From Endotrypanum monterogeii (lineage: Eukaryota > Euglenozoa > Kinetoplastea > Trypanosomatida > Trypanosomatidae), in assembly GCA_000333855.2 (NCBI GenBank), contig CM007346.1:673180-737179 (forward strand): 64,000 nt of DNA, given 5' to 3'. Of this stretch, positions 10,001 through 19,048 are shown piece by piece; position 1 is the stretch's first letter, and every line of letters starts with the position of its first letter. Under the pieces are notes generated by a model, which searched no databases, was not told the origin of the DNA, and saw only the letters and a program-made list of their open reading frames with translations. The position numbers and the translations under genes were made by a program.

Positions 10001-12769
10001 TGGCCTGAACCAGCTCACCCCGACGCAGCAGTTGTTGGGGCGCGAGAGGCTACAAGCGAGGAGGACATGGTCGTTGGATCACCGATACGAGTCCACCGCC
10101 CTCCCACCAAGTTGATAGGTCGACTCAAGACCTTTACACTCTCCTACCTTCACCAGGAGGGGTCCGCAGTGTGCCGCGCGTGGCTGCTGCTCCACACTGC
10201 GACGCAGGTGCACCAGCGCAGCGAGGTGCACTCTCGCAGTGTCTCGAGTGATGTATCCGTAGATGTCGCCACTCCTATTTTGTTGTCTGCCCCGATTTCT
10301 CTGGCCTCCCTGGCAAGAGCGGCCAGAGAGTGCCTTTGTGATGACTTCCTTGCTTTCCTGCAGCCATCCGACGAGGATCTTGAACATGCTGTGCTATCCG
10401 TTTCTATTCAGTGCGACAGCGGCGTGGCCACGGCAATGCTGCAGGTGCAGGTGCACACAAACGAACGCCGTGCCACTGTGGCAGACCGTCTGCAGCACAG
10501 TATCCATGGTGTCCGTCGCATTCTAGGACCAGACGGTCGGAGCAGCTTGGTGTCACTCAGTGTGGAGGAGGTGGATCATTATTACTTTCCACGACTGACG
10601 AGGCTGCTTCGCAGGCACAGAAATATTGCCGACACTGTAGCACAGATTGAGGTTTTTTTGCAGTCGCGCGAGGTGCATCAGGCTCTACTTCGGAAGACCT
10701 ACGGAAGCGTTGCGGGGCTTGTTCACTATTATCATGGGAGTCTGACTTCTCTGGAGAATGAGCTTGGGATCTCTTCCTGGCAAGTGCTTCTGGAGCCTAT
10801 GCCACAGAGCGGCCCGGTAACTAAGCCGCGGCTGGAGGACACCATGTCCCCGCCGGTGGCTGTGGATCGTGTGCGGAGGTACACGACCTCTGGCCCAGAG
10901 GCGAGCGACGAGAGCGGCGGTGCACCTGCTGTCGGGAGCGCTCAGAGCCGCACTGGCGACACTGCAGGTACTGGTGAGCATTTATCGCCAATGCCTTCAC
11001 CCTCAAAGGCGAGTGTGACTCGCGGTCCATCCAAGCAGTCAATAGTCTCTGATGCGCTGCAGCCGCCCTCCAGGTACCGAATGGAGGATCGAATCACTCG
11101 TAACACCAAAATGCAGGGCCGTCCGCCGCCCCATCCTCGTTGTCCGCCGACACCGCCAGACGCTATCACACACACCAGCAGTATCTCCTTCGATGAGGTC
11201 ACAGAGGAGCCAACAAGCGAGGTGGGACCAATCGTGGTGCTGCGCGGCAGAACGCCAACCCCAACCCTGCGCTCACCCTCAAACCGTCAGTCTCCCCACC
11301 GAATGCATTTCTCTGCCCCTCACCAGGAAGCGTCCGGCACGAGACCGCCCTCACACCCTGTCGGGGAGGGGCAACCAGATCACAATGCGCCGAGTGAGTT
11401 CGGTGGCTACTCGGCGGGGGGATTTACCACGGGATTGGTCTCGCCCTTGACAGTTATATCCAGCGCTACCAAGTCCCCTGACACGCAGCTCCTGGGCCCC
11501 TCTTTTCGGAGCTCCGGAGTCACAGCCTCGGCGGCTGCTATCGCACCGGGGAACGCGCCTTTGGCTTCACGTGCGCTACGGCTCTCACTGCACCCCGCTC
11601 AGATCCAGGACCCAGCGCCGGTGCCGACTGCGAAGTCCGAGGAGGGTCACGGAGAGAATAGCCTCAGTGCCGCCAGTGCTGGCTCAGGTGCCGAGGCCCC
11701 ATCGTTCATGCCCCTTTCACTGGACGGAGTGCCGGTGTCAAATGAAAAGTCGACCAACGGCAGCACTACCCTCGGTGTCGCAGTGCCACGGCCTCAGCTG
11801 CCGACAGAAAGCGCTGATCACTTCAACGCCGACTTAAGCCATCACCCCTCCTCGACAACTCCGCACGCCAATCCGCGTTTCCTCAGCAACGCGGCTGGTG
11901 CTGGCGGATTGGGTCGTGGTCTCGATTTGGATCGAGAGAAATCAGAGTATGAACGCATACTGGAGGGTAAGTACAAACGTCTAATGAGAGTTGCCTACGA
12001 CGGTGTTGCCCGTGGAAGCGTCCCACTTGATCCGCAGCATCAGCAGAGGACTGTCATCGGCCGTGGTCACTGGGGCTCGCAAAAGATCGAGCTGTCCTTG
12101 GAGTGGGAGATTTTGTTTGTGCTGACGTTCGAGAAAAGCCGAAAACTTGGCCGCAGCTCACGCCGAGCACAGATGTTGGTACATCCAGTGGGCTGCGGCT
12201 TCGAGTGCGCGGCGGGCGACGATGTATTCTACGCCAGCTCGAATCCCACCTCTTTGCATTCATCCATAGTCAATGGCGAGTTGGGCGAGAGTGGACACCA
12301 CCAGTCCACGATGTCAATGCCGAAGCTCCTGCGCAAAAAAGAGTTGTTCAAGTCGATGGCATCGCACCTCGTCATCACAATCCATCGTCCATTTGAACCG
12401 GCTGAAGTGGGCTCCTCTTCCCACGACATTGAGGAGACCCTGATGACAGGTGCACTGCTGACAGTGTCATCGTCCAAGACAGTGCGGCTGCTCGGAAGCG
12501 GGGTCGACAATCAGAGCAACACATCTCGAGCAAGCACCGGGGTCAACCAAGTGGCACATGAGTACGTAGCTCAGCTCTGTCAACCTTCACTCGTGCTGGA
12601 CATTGAGATGAAGAGTTCCAAACACGTACAGGAGGCGCTTCGACTTTTGAAGAACGGCATTCGGCGCGCTACGCAGGCTGTCAAGAAGTCCATGCAAAAC
12701 TCACGTATATCGCCACCCCCTCAGACGGCGACAGCACCTACTGCTGTTCATCAGAGACCGCCACCCTAG
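4073..12769 (+). CDS. Giant leucine-rich-repeat protein with a duplicated unknown domain (2,898 aa)
   Basis: One uninterrupted frame of 2,898 codons from ATG 4073; a second in-frame ATG at 4109 could also be used. Residues 1-400 are Ser/Arg/Pro-rich and probably disordered. RNase-inhibitor-like leucine-rich repeats follow, for example ALEVLHL (about 447), LRVLDLSGNAL (about 519), LLFLDLRDC (about 650), VRELHLSSTGLTDAGVRGL (about 905) and LAVLNLSDNFLS (about 941). After a low-complexity region with a short Gln run (about 1318), a domain of about 200 residues starts at about 1403 and recurs at about 2018. The two copies share [RK]TF-x-LSY-x-H-x2-G at the start and a KTYGS/VTYGG plus H-x-Y/YY motif near the end. 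Residues 2350-2620 are again disordered. The last 270 residues are an ordered mixed domain ending in a basic helix. LRRs suggest protein binding and a scaffold role. I cannot name an orthologue. No signal peptide or membrane helix is evident. Confidence 0.88.
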   Translation: MRAPVFTVSTNALMEGERREEDDEEPRPIPAAPQPTPIASVGWPSASVTDSSPHSRPPSLASSHLWQPLLKNSFQSRLDSVRGGTEEHGGIYDASLEWRCLLPLTGCASLLKPAAHNGGHVGTPVSSLHNWKSRSDVSEQIGRSPLGSFTPHIRYRTSASGSHDTRTASSVASTSPTSVSINYSVESRYRGESPARRAHAKSRTSRPDLSSAQSAAPLLRSSAPTRSSPLLHSHNHARGAAMGPKSPSSRATTAQGGSVAAVSNMSSARGSITHTPRVVTSRVCSRTAELAGRGTVEWNHGHGDFLMRGASASTAPAASYVGDMLAQVQLRGRVMQLGGSEAAKHAEASTKEDCSSSYVGVRRAGAELGNLSHDAAECAPLGHPTLRSLTGEYNSFSAKGAADWVGLQVHLRRHTEPQQIFTLDLTRYRMRREQWLWFAQEVLPQLKALEVLHLVQMHLGDDEVAELVRGSCGLSTAADGRRTTGQSTQRGSSSITFHEVDGSGIRGYNSHSAPLTSLRVLDLSGNALTQRSCTHLGKMMLWMANTLEELRLLGNPLKDYGMQTLAVYVAKLNLETVEQDPHLFPATLRHLCARTCGRSRPRRANGVEMANPEASSSLTTAASGVVRGRDDKVDGAEDAARMGSELPLGLLFLDLRDCRASIRGVSDILAAASRAHRLQTVVLSHNVAGVTSLLPLSANEYREARHLTKEEAMESREGETFAGGNSEGDSLLRRRPFACRLRLVKTPLISSGALMRRQQNAFSDVASFTASCALSTLVFHSVPLSQTCSPLGFRELLLNIFFSCPLLDLVDFSDTFESSLVPPDALQGVLAKANRRDALEHCLSGPGVPERLHLFRESQGEVEFMLDSATMSNQTRLGDIFGELMAQAAYNAAARHRLVPAAFLHVRELHLSSTGLTDAGVRGLCVSVCRGRARTGMLASLAVLNLSDNFLSLRGCLRVISAFLLDENEGDGGTEATTTHCSPQFSVSAAATDGPVRIASLTALALQRNAGIESVGSGATAGGASGEIGQGVDDKVHLRQLCSLVKTAALRRARLHSTSPSNEVNLRNTPDMERRLAASPTEQVPPLTVYFSANPHSATRRPTDSSQRQLSFSPLTASLDIFYAGCDEQGDVYCTCPCSRLALAKHSSSGNAHEENHTNGKGVLPASQQRLSPRVVASTSTAAATKVGGRAASPVLALEANRGDGAALDNGATRIMREALQPLTEKSPPRSALAALGAPRDKFSASSESIGERLDGLVDSTPLRSLWGLEHNGEAAVGSSTVSLRSPPPTTSMTAVAALGSDSGLTTTGADSHSVQQQQQQSLFVSSHRESDLLARREASAEALLIRKESEVPSLGLSAPGGVGSAEVASVPLVEVARNETLASHPARTQRLGERRGRKRGPRTFVLSYDHPAGHLLCRALAVLLRPAPDPLGEAARAALDADLLLALRQSLAAPKSRSSSEKVLYHRGEGSGDGGDSSQREVATDATVVEAVRYLPPGLSSAALEDGSALGQEEGGDHWMRFEITTSGWKRDTVRALEAVLNAPLPDQRAYFARLLSFLDQHVRSDAGVGEERAAKDLWDPVCAIERAVRSSAAVRERLEVTYGGAAATAVHACHQYRSFIWREGGSNRGATADLTVEPADTLDAMCGPKSIVYLDNLYFDLWRELGLPVRDSSNGALQHTPNALCNREEGAQMSTDNKKLPGSLCTAAGGGDVGASPLILHHSASRETLDVTVSSSASLPDVAQQGNPQVVHLHERWDTGSQPGDEEGFRATLNRAPRPNGVALTAATDSDRCDTGWEASCRKEGGGGGISADAMSVVTPEKQLLQANYIEHDVAALNSSSSRFTPGDSNGEVLSQGHLAGHVTLSDQLIVFKSPVKARDVAEAASAPTSPQQRKCYQVSVAQVPANDHTVLQCAADGDVERHLLHIGNSDDCIDPSKGERGGCGGGVCGSALGSGGTSFSQPLSGKCEERQQIWPEPAHPDAAVVGAREATSEEDMVVGSPIRVHRPPTKLIGRLKTFTLSYLHQEGSAVCRAWLLLHTATQVHQRSEVHSRSVSSDVSVDVATPILLSAPISLASLARAARECLCDDFLAFLQPSDEDLEHAVLSVSIQCDSGVATAMLQVQVHTNERRATVADRLQHSIHGVRRILGPDGRSSLVSLSVEEVDHYYFPRLTRLLRRHRNIADTVAQIEVFLQSREVHQALLRKTYGSVAGLVHYYHGSLTSLENELGISSWQVLLEPMPQSGPVTKPRLEDTMSPPVAVDRVRRYTTSGPEASDESGGAPAVGSAQSRTGDTAGTGEHLSPMPSPSKASVTRGPSKQSIVSDALQPPSRYRMEDRITRNTKMQGRPPPHPRCPPTPPDAITHTSSISFDEVTEEPTSEVGPIVVLRGRTPTPTLRSPSNRQSPHRMHFSAPHQEASGTRPPSHPVGEGQPDHNAPSEFGGYSAGGFTTGLVSPLTVISSATKSPDTQLLGPSFRSSGVTASAAAIAPGNAPLASRALRLSLHPAQIQDPAPVPTAKSEEGHGENSLSAASAGSGAEAPSFMPLSLDGVPVSNEKSTNGSTTLGVAVPRPQLPTESADHFNADLSHHPSSTTPHANPRFLSNAAGAGGLGRGLDLDREKSEYERILEGKYKRLMRVAYDGVARGSVPLDPQHQQRTVIGRGHWGSQKIELSLEWEILFVLTFEKSRKLGRSSRRAQMLVHPVGCGFECAAGDDVFYASSNPTSLHSSIVNGELGESGHHQSTMSMPKLLRKKELFKSMASHLVITIHRPFEPAEVGSSSHDIEETLMTGALLTVSSSKTVRLLGSGVDNQSNTSRASTGVNQVAHEYVAQLCQPSLVLDIEMKSSKHVQEALRLLKNGIRRATQAVKKSMQNSRISPPPQTATAPTAVHQRPPP

Positions 12770-12893
12770 GCCCATGGTGCTGCAGCCGTTTTTTCTCTCT
12801 ATCCGGTTCTCTGTCGCTCTACCGTCGTGACGCTCGACGTTGTTGATAAGCACGAGCGGTTGAAAAAAAAAGGGGGGGATTTGTATTGTATGG

Positions 12894-12924
<31 letters not shown>

Positions 12925-13901
12925 AACTGCAACTCACTCCTGTTTCCCTCCTCTTTTCCTCTGATCAACTTTTTCTCCCTTGTGCCCCTTCCTCCCCTGT
13001 GTACGCGTGCGCTTTATAGACGTGATCATTTGTATCAAATATACATTTCTTATTTTGGCTGAAACAAGCGTTTTTTTTTTTTTTGGTCTTCATTTTTTTT
13101 TTTTTTTTCAGCACACGCGCGCATGTGTGTGCGCTGTGTCTCGTACGTGGAGAAGATCCAAATGTACTGTCTGATCTGGGTGTATATATACATATATACT
13201 TGGGCACGCTTGTGTGCTCGTGTTCTCCCCCTAAAAAAAAAAATCTGGCGCTCAAGGGAGAGAAGAAAATGATACGCGAGCGGCTTCGAGAACAATGTGC
13301 TCATGTGTGAGTATTGTAGGCGACTTTCATTATGAATGAACTTTTCCCCCCTCCTGAATCCCATACATACATACACACACACATATATATATATACTATA
13401 TATATATATATATATATACAATGTAGAAAAGCACAGCAGTTCTTATCTGTATCGTCTTCCACCCTTTTCCTCTACCGCGAGTCCTGCATCCTTGGTGGTG
13501 ACACTTTGGGAATTCACCAGTATGTCTTCTCCCCTCTATTCCCTCCGTGCTTGTGCTACAGGTATGACCTGTCGAACGCCAATACCCTTGTAAATCTTGT
13601 GTACAAATTTACGAGGGTATGGCTTACATCGTCTGACTTGTCTGATTGCTCTCTTTTTTAATGCTCTGATTGCGCTTCACCTCTTTCTCTGCTCCGCTGC
13701 TTTTTTTTTTTTCGGCATTATTATCGTCGTTCGATTAGCTTGTTTGCACCCGACTCACACTTAAAACAACCACGAAGCTGTGTGTGTGTGTGTGTGTGTG
13801 TGTCAGTAGCTCCACGCGGCTCTTCGTTGGCTTAGTTATTAGTATTATTTCCCCTCGCCTTTGTGTGTACGTACCCCCATCCCACACTCCCCTCGGTGCT
13901 C
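12770..13901 (+). other. Intergenic spacer with homopolymer and microsatellite tracts
   Basis: No supported gene. It contains a (TTA)n tract at about 12896-12924, T runs near 13071 and 13093, composite CA/TA tracts at about 13371-13422 and a (GT)n tract at about 13783-13803. The stretch T-rich 13690-13712 followed by AG at 13737-13738 is a likely spliced-leader acceptor for the gene starting at 13902. Confidence 0.65.
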
Positions 13902-16103
13902 ATGTACAAAAAAGCGCTGAATGCGTTTTTCTTAAGGGTGCATCCTGATTTTTTTCACCATAATGTACAGCAGCAAACTGTGAACCAAAACGCGGTGGCA
14001 CAGCTCAACGAGCTGCTCGCGTGGGCGCGGGATTTCAAGGGGGGTACGTTGCGCCCTCCGCCATCAACAACCATTTCCTTTAGCTTCTATCGCCGAATCG
14101 ACGACAAAGACGGCATCGGCACCGATGTTGCGATCACGGAGCGTTCCGCGCGTGCAGGTGATACAGGGAGCAGTCCCTGCGAGCATAGCGGTGGTGATCA
14201 CCAGGGCGAGTCTTTATTTGCCAGGCGAGCGCAGTGCACCGCTGAGTCGGCTACAGACGGCAGTCGTCGTGCCCCCTCTGAAGTTGGCAGTGCTGCGGCA
14301 TCGCAAGACGACCCCAAAACAGCTCTAATCCACTCGACATTTGAGCTGCCACAGAGGTTTGTCGCGAGTGAGTCGAATCGTGGCTTAGTAGAGCGTTCAG
14401 TAAATAAGTTCTTGCGCGACTTGCTGCGCCGTGCCGGGTGCATGGATTCTGTTACGGAGTCCATGTCTGTCGCCGAGGATACAGCAGCGGCAAGGCAGGA
14501 GGCGAAGCCGCTGCGTCGTCGCCGAGCAAATGCCCAGACGAAATCTAAGAGCAGTGGTAAGACGCTGTTGGATGAAGCGAGCGAGGCCATGACGATACAG
14601 TGGACGCTGACAAGCACCCCCACGATAGAGGAGCTGATGGACGCCGACCAGGTGCTTTTCGCGAAGACTCTGTCTCCCCTGCAGTGCTCTGCAGCACTGC
14701 ACACCCTGCGGACCTCTCTCGGCGAGCTGTACTACGATCAGTGGAGCACTATGCCGCTGGTCATCGATGATCACTTCGCTATTGGCGCGGACATCACGGG
14801 TGGTCTGACGGTTCCGTGGGATTTCACTCCGATACAGTTTCTTAGCTTTCTTAACCATAATGCCACTGCCATCGCGCAGTGCCGCACGCAAGCAACGTCA
14901 TTTGCAACGGATATGGAGCAGCTTATCGCGGAGCTGTGCACTGCACTCGAGCTAGACGACGTGCTCATCTCGTGTTCCCACAAAGAGGCGATGAACGTGC
15001 TGCGGCTGCTGCATCGCAACAAGGAGATGCTGTACGGGTATGGACTCACCAATCTCACGCTGGAAATAGGTTTGCGTCACGCCACGCGCGCCAACGGCGT
15101 TGTCATCATTAATGTTTCGATGAGGACGACTGAGGAACTCCGCGAGTGGCTGCAGGCGCTTCACGGAAAGCTTGATCTACAGCGCAAGCTCTACAGGGTC
15201 TCAAAACAGATGTTGGAGACAACGATGTGGCACTTGAAGGAGTTCCGCGACATGGTCGAGCCAGGCGGAGTCGATGCTTTTGCCCACAACGACTGCACGT
15301 ACGCGCAGCGGCTGGCCTGGGCGAAGGAGCTCTTCCGCATCGGCCCTGCTATGGCACACTGGGACTGGCAGGACTTCACGTTCCTGCTTAGCCCAGAGCT
15401 CGATGTGGATTGGAGTCGGCGCCAGCTGCACCTGCCGCACAACTTCGACGGCGACGCCCTGGTCCGCTACGTCGAGGAGGTCCAGCAACGCGCCAAAGAG
15501 GAGGAGAAGGAGGCACTGCTTCGCAGAAGTGCGATGCGTCGGTTGTCGGACGAGGAGCTTCGAGCGCAGGCGCACGCCGGTGATATGCAGCTGACCGACG
15601 ACACCAACGTAACAGAAGGTAACGACCAGGAGCAGCAGCAGTGTCGCGACGACCCACTCGTTCCTGGCATGCGTCCTGTGTCGGAGGCGATGCGTCATCT
15701 ATACCGCCGAGCTTCACCACACATGGAGGAGCATATGTCTTCCAGTGAGGACACGGTGGATCTCCTCACTGTCGAGCGTCCGCTTTCGCATGCTCTTACC
15801 TTCAACAGCGATACTGAGGCGGAGGAGCAGCTCAAGTGGGAGGGGTTCTACCAGGAGCCTTATGTTGATCAGCTGCCTACCGGCGATCTCGACGACATGG
15901 CACATACATTCCGACTCACAAACCGTTGGCATCGTGAGGCGGCTGCGAAGAAGCTGCTAGAGGAACTGCAGTCTACGTACGGCCAGAAGAGTCGCCGGTT
16001 CGACTACCAGAAGATGGGCGATGTGCTGGAGATCAACAACGCCCGCGTCCAACCGAAGGGGTTTCCAGTGTTGGCTAGAGGCATGAAACCAAGCGAGGGA
16101 TAG
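13902..16103 (+). CDS. TCAIM-like protein with DUF4460 (J-like) and DUF4461 domains
   Basis: 733 residues from the first in-frame ATG at 13902; the open frame extends 13 codons upstream but only with GTG. The N-terminus carries a J-domain-like motif, ALNAFFLRVHPDFFHHN, then NQNAVAQLNELLAWA and a beta segment ISFSFYRR. This is the pattern of DUF4460, the N-terminal domain of animal TCAIM (T-cell activation inhibitor, mitochondrial). The HPD tripeptide needed by true J-proteins to stimulate Hsp70 is intact. A second conserved region from about residue 284 (MPLVIDDHFAIG, TGGLTVPWDF) to about 450 fits DUF4461. A charged tail follows, including a Glu-rich helix near 540. Family members are mitochondrial in animals and their molecular role is poorly defined. 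Here a mitochondrial Hsp70-linked role is only a guess, because the presequence is weak. Family call fairly firm, function unknown. Confidence 0.8.
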   Translation: MYKKALNAFFLRVHPDFFHHNVQQQTVNQNAVAQLNELLAWARDFKGGTLRPPPSTTISFSFYRRIDDKDGIGTDVAITERSARAGDTGSSPCEHSGGDHQGESLFARRAQCTAESATDGSRRAPSEVGSAAASQDDPKTALIHSTFELPQRFVASESNRGLVERSVNKFLRDLLRRAGCMDSVTESMSVAEDTAAARQEAKPLRRRRANAQTKSKSSGKTLLDEASEAMTIQWTLTSTPTIEELMDADQVLFAKTLSPLQCSAALHTLRTSLGELYYDQWSTMPLVIDDHFAIGADITGGLTVPWDFTPIQFLSFLNHNATAIAQCRTQATSFATDMEQLIAELCTALELDDVLISCSHKEAMNVLRLLHRNKEMLYGYGLTNLTLEIGLRHATRANGVVIINVSMRTTEELREWLQALHGKLDLQRKLYRVSKQMLETTMWHLKEFRDMVEPGGVDAFAHNDCTYAQRLAWAKELFRIGPAMAHWDWQDFTFLLSPELDVDWSRRQLHLPHNFDGDALVRYVEEVQQRAKEEEKEALLRRSAMRRLSDEELRAQAHAGDMQLTDDTNVTEGNDQEQQQCRDDPLVPGMRPVSEAMRHLYRRASPHMEEHMSSSEDTVDLLTVERPLSHALTFNSDTEAEEQLKWEGFYQEPYVDQLPTGDLDDMAHTFRLTNRWHREAAAKKLLEELQSTYGQKSRRFDYQKMGDVLEINNARVQPKGFPVLARGMKPSEG

Positions 16104-19048
16104 GGACCGACAGGCAATCCGATGTGTGGTCCAGCGGCGGCAACAGTTTCTTCTCCAACGTCCCCCCTCGTCGTGGCGACTTCACTGTCTAGCCATCAAC
16201 CTTGAGATTCTGGTTTTTGCTCCGTTTCCCCGAGGCACGCTTCTTCCGCTTTTTTTTTTCTCTTCGTAGCCCTCCAGCTGTGCACAACATTGTAGTTTTG
16301 CCTGTGGGCATGTATTTGCCGCCTCTTTCGCAAGCGGGTCGGTGCGAGCTCGCCTCTTGCATTTCTGTTTTTGTGCCTGCCCATCTCTATGATCCGAGAG
16401 AATCCAAGTAAGGTTTCTTGCGCATTCACCTAAACATGAGGGCGCAAACACACCCATGCCCGAAGACGTGTGCTATCTGCCACGCTTCTTCAATGTGTTC
16501 CCCCAACACTCTCACTCTCATCACAGTAATTTCTGCTTGTCCTCTCCATCAATCTCCACTAAGGAGCGGCACAGCTTCCCCCCCTCCTCCTCTCACCCCA
16601 GCCAAAACAGCTGAAAATGACCGACAAAAAAAAACGAAAAAGTGTATCCCGCCGTGTTTCTGTGACCCCACCCCCATCCCTCGCGCCTTACTGTGCCACA
16701 GAACTCGCCCTACTGTGTCAAAGCGTGTATCCACTGAATTCTCGCAGTGCGCGAACATGACATCCTTCTCCTTCCCATCAGCAACAAAACCGCCGCTACT
16801 TTTTTTTCTTCTAGGGGGGCGTTCGCGTGCAATGAAAGCTTTGGTGCAAGTGAGCAAGCACGCTCTGCATTGGCGTCTCTTCTTTCTAGCTCCACGCTTC
16901 CTCATGTTCATCGAACTCAATACGTTTTTCTTATTTCTCCGACTTAAACGTCGTTTTTCCGCCTCTGCGCCGTTACACGCACGTGTTTGTGCACATCTAC
17001 ACACAGCAACATATCTATATCTATCGATCTCTCTCTTATAATAAACCGTCTAACGTTTTAGTGAGTGTACTTGATCCGTCTCTGCTTCTCGTGTACTAGA
17101 CCCACGCCACCGCCGCTGTCTCTGCACGGGTGTCGGTGGTGGAGCGGGTCTTGATACCTTTTCGGCTGCCCGGTGAATGATGGACTGTTCTGTGAAATAT
17201 ACTGCGTTCTTTCTGAGCGATGCAGCGATGTGAACTTCATTGAGTTACAATCTTCAACGAAACCTATGTCTGATTGACCGGGAGGGGGGTGTCCTGTGCG
17301 GCGGACGGGCCAGTGGCTGTCTCTGTCTGCGCCACGCATGCATACGTGCTAGCTGCGTTCCCGCTTTTTTCTCACGTCACGGGCTGTGGGGTGGCGGTGG
17401 CGGCGGCGATGGATGTGCGCCAGCAGGGTGAGGCGGGTACATGTGGTGGGGGTATGGCGGCCCGCTTGGGAGGAAGCAGCTCGTGTTACCGCTCGAATAG
17501 ATGCACTCTGCATCTGCACCCGTATTCGAGGTTTTGTGTGTCAAAGGGCTGCAAGACACTGGGAGGGCTCTGCGCGGGTGCGAGTGCCAGTGAGGGGGAG
17601 GGGGTGGAGAGAGCACGGGGTTGTGTGCGCCGTGCCCTGGTTGAGTTGCCACTAGACCCACGCCACCGCCGCTGTCTCTGCACGGGTGTCGGTGGTGGAG
17701 CGGGTCTTGATACCTTTTCGGCTGCCCGGTGAATGATGGACTGTTCTGTGAAATATACTGCGTTCTTTCTGAGCGATGCAGCGATGTGAACTTCATTGAG
17801 TTACAATCTTCAACGAAACCTATGTCTGATTGACCGGGAGGGGGGTGTCCTGTGCGGCGGACGGGCCAGTGGCTGTCTCTGTCTGCGCCACGCATGCATA
17901 CGTGCTAGCTGCGTTCCCGCTTTTTTCTCACGTCACGGGCTGTGGGGTGGCGGTGGCGGCGGCGATGGATGTGCGCCAGCAGGGTGAGGCGGGTACATGT
18001 GGTGGGGGTATGGCGGCCCGCTTGGGAGGAAGCAGCTCGTGTTACCGCTCGAATAGATGCACTCTGCATCTGCACCCGTATTCGAGGTTTTGTGTGTCAA
18101 AGGGCTGCAAGACACTGGGAGGGTTCTGTTTGCATATTTTTAAGTATGTATATTCGTATTTTTCTTTCGCGCAGGGATAAGAGTGACGTGGTGCAATGAG
18201 TAGGTTGTTTTCAACGGTTTGGTGTGCGTATACTTGATATGCCGACCCAATTTTATGTTGGCATGTGATCAGAGAAAGAAATTTGGATGCGGATGCAAAT
18301 ATTTGCGTACCACCTCAGGGATGTTAACATCGACACATACACACTCAATTGTTTTTTTTCTCGTATCAATTAAGATGCTTCGGTAATGGTTAGTGTGACG
18401 CTCTTACGCCCTATTGTGGCAACGGGATGTAGATTTCCTTCGGCAGTGAGCGATATTTTTTTGCTACCTCCGCTGTAGCACGGGGCGAGAAGCAGAGTCG
18501 TCTCTAGCTGGTCTCCTTTTTTTTTTTTACGAGTCGAGGCCGAGCCACATGTGTACGCACGCGCGCGTCTGTGGAGACAGTGAGTCAACGCTGTTTTGCT
18601 CAACAGAAGCGATTCAGCTGCGTGTACTTGTGTACGTAGCATCGCATCGGTCATGTACTCGAGTTGCGACTCTTTTTCTCCCCTCCTCGCATACAGTTGA
18701 GGATCGCCGATTATCCCCAAGTGTTCGAGGAGCAGCACTGATGAGAAAAAGGCTGAATGCAAAGGGGCCCCTCTTCGCCCCCGCTCACCTCATGTGGAGT
18801 GAGTGAGATATCCTTCACAGGCATCATCGATCACCCCCCCTTTTTTTTTTGTTGTGTGTGTGTGTGTGAGGTGATGCCATAGCGGTCTTGGGTACCTCAC
18901 AGTATCGTAAGCGGTGTACATAAGAGAAAGACGAGGGCTACCGAAGAATCCTCGCGGAGAACAGAATCGCATAAGTCTACAATTACCTATATACATTACA
19001 CAAAACATCTCTCTCTCTCTCTTTATATATATATATATATATATATCG
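16104..19048 (+). other. Intergenic spacer containing a 556-bp tandem repeat
   Basis: About 2.9 kb without a credible gene. Apart from the tandem repeat annotated separately it holds pyrimidine-rich stretches, a T10 run at 18841-18850 next to a (GT)n tract, and a (TA)n tract at 19024-19046 that abuts the start codon of the next gene. Candidate spliced-leader acceptors are the AG at 18869-18870 and the AG at 18901-18902. Confidence 0.65.
17095..18128. repeat. Tandem direct repeat, 556-bp unit, about 1.85 copies
   Basis: The sequence beginning ACTAGACCCACGCCACCG at 17095 recurs at 17651, exactly 556 bases later, and stays essentially identical until about 18123-18128, where the second copy ends. 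Copy 1 (17095-17650) is complete. Copy 2 lacks roughly the last 80 bases of the unit. The unit has no sustained open frame on either strand that looks coding. It lies in the spacer after the TCAIM-like gene, probably in its 3' UTR. Confidence 0.92.

Noticed and set aside
16418..17041. A 207-codon open frame after the TCAIM-like gene
   Set aside because: Composition is that of pyrimidine-rich UTR, with no domain and no ATG-initiated conserved start.
17240..18115. Short repeated open frames within the 556-bp tandem repeat (63-172 codons on both strands)
   Set aside because: They repeat only because the DNA does, start mostly without a good ATG context, and show Gly/Cys- or Pro/His-rich translations with no domain-like pattern.
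17095..18128. SIDER retroposon or another mobile element
   Set aside because: The unit length is suggestive, but no poly-A tail, target-site duplication or coding remnant was seen, and I could not verify a signature sequence.
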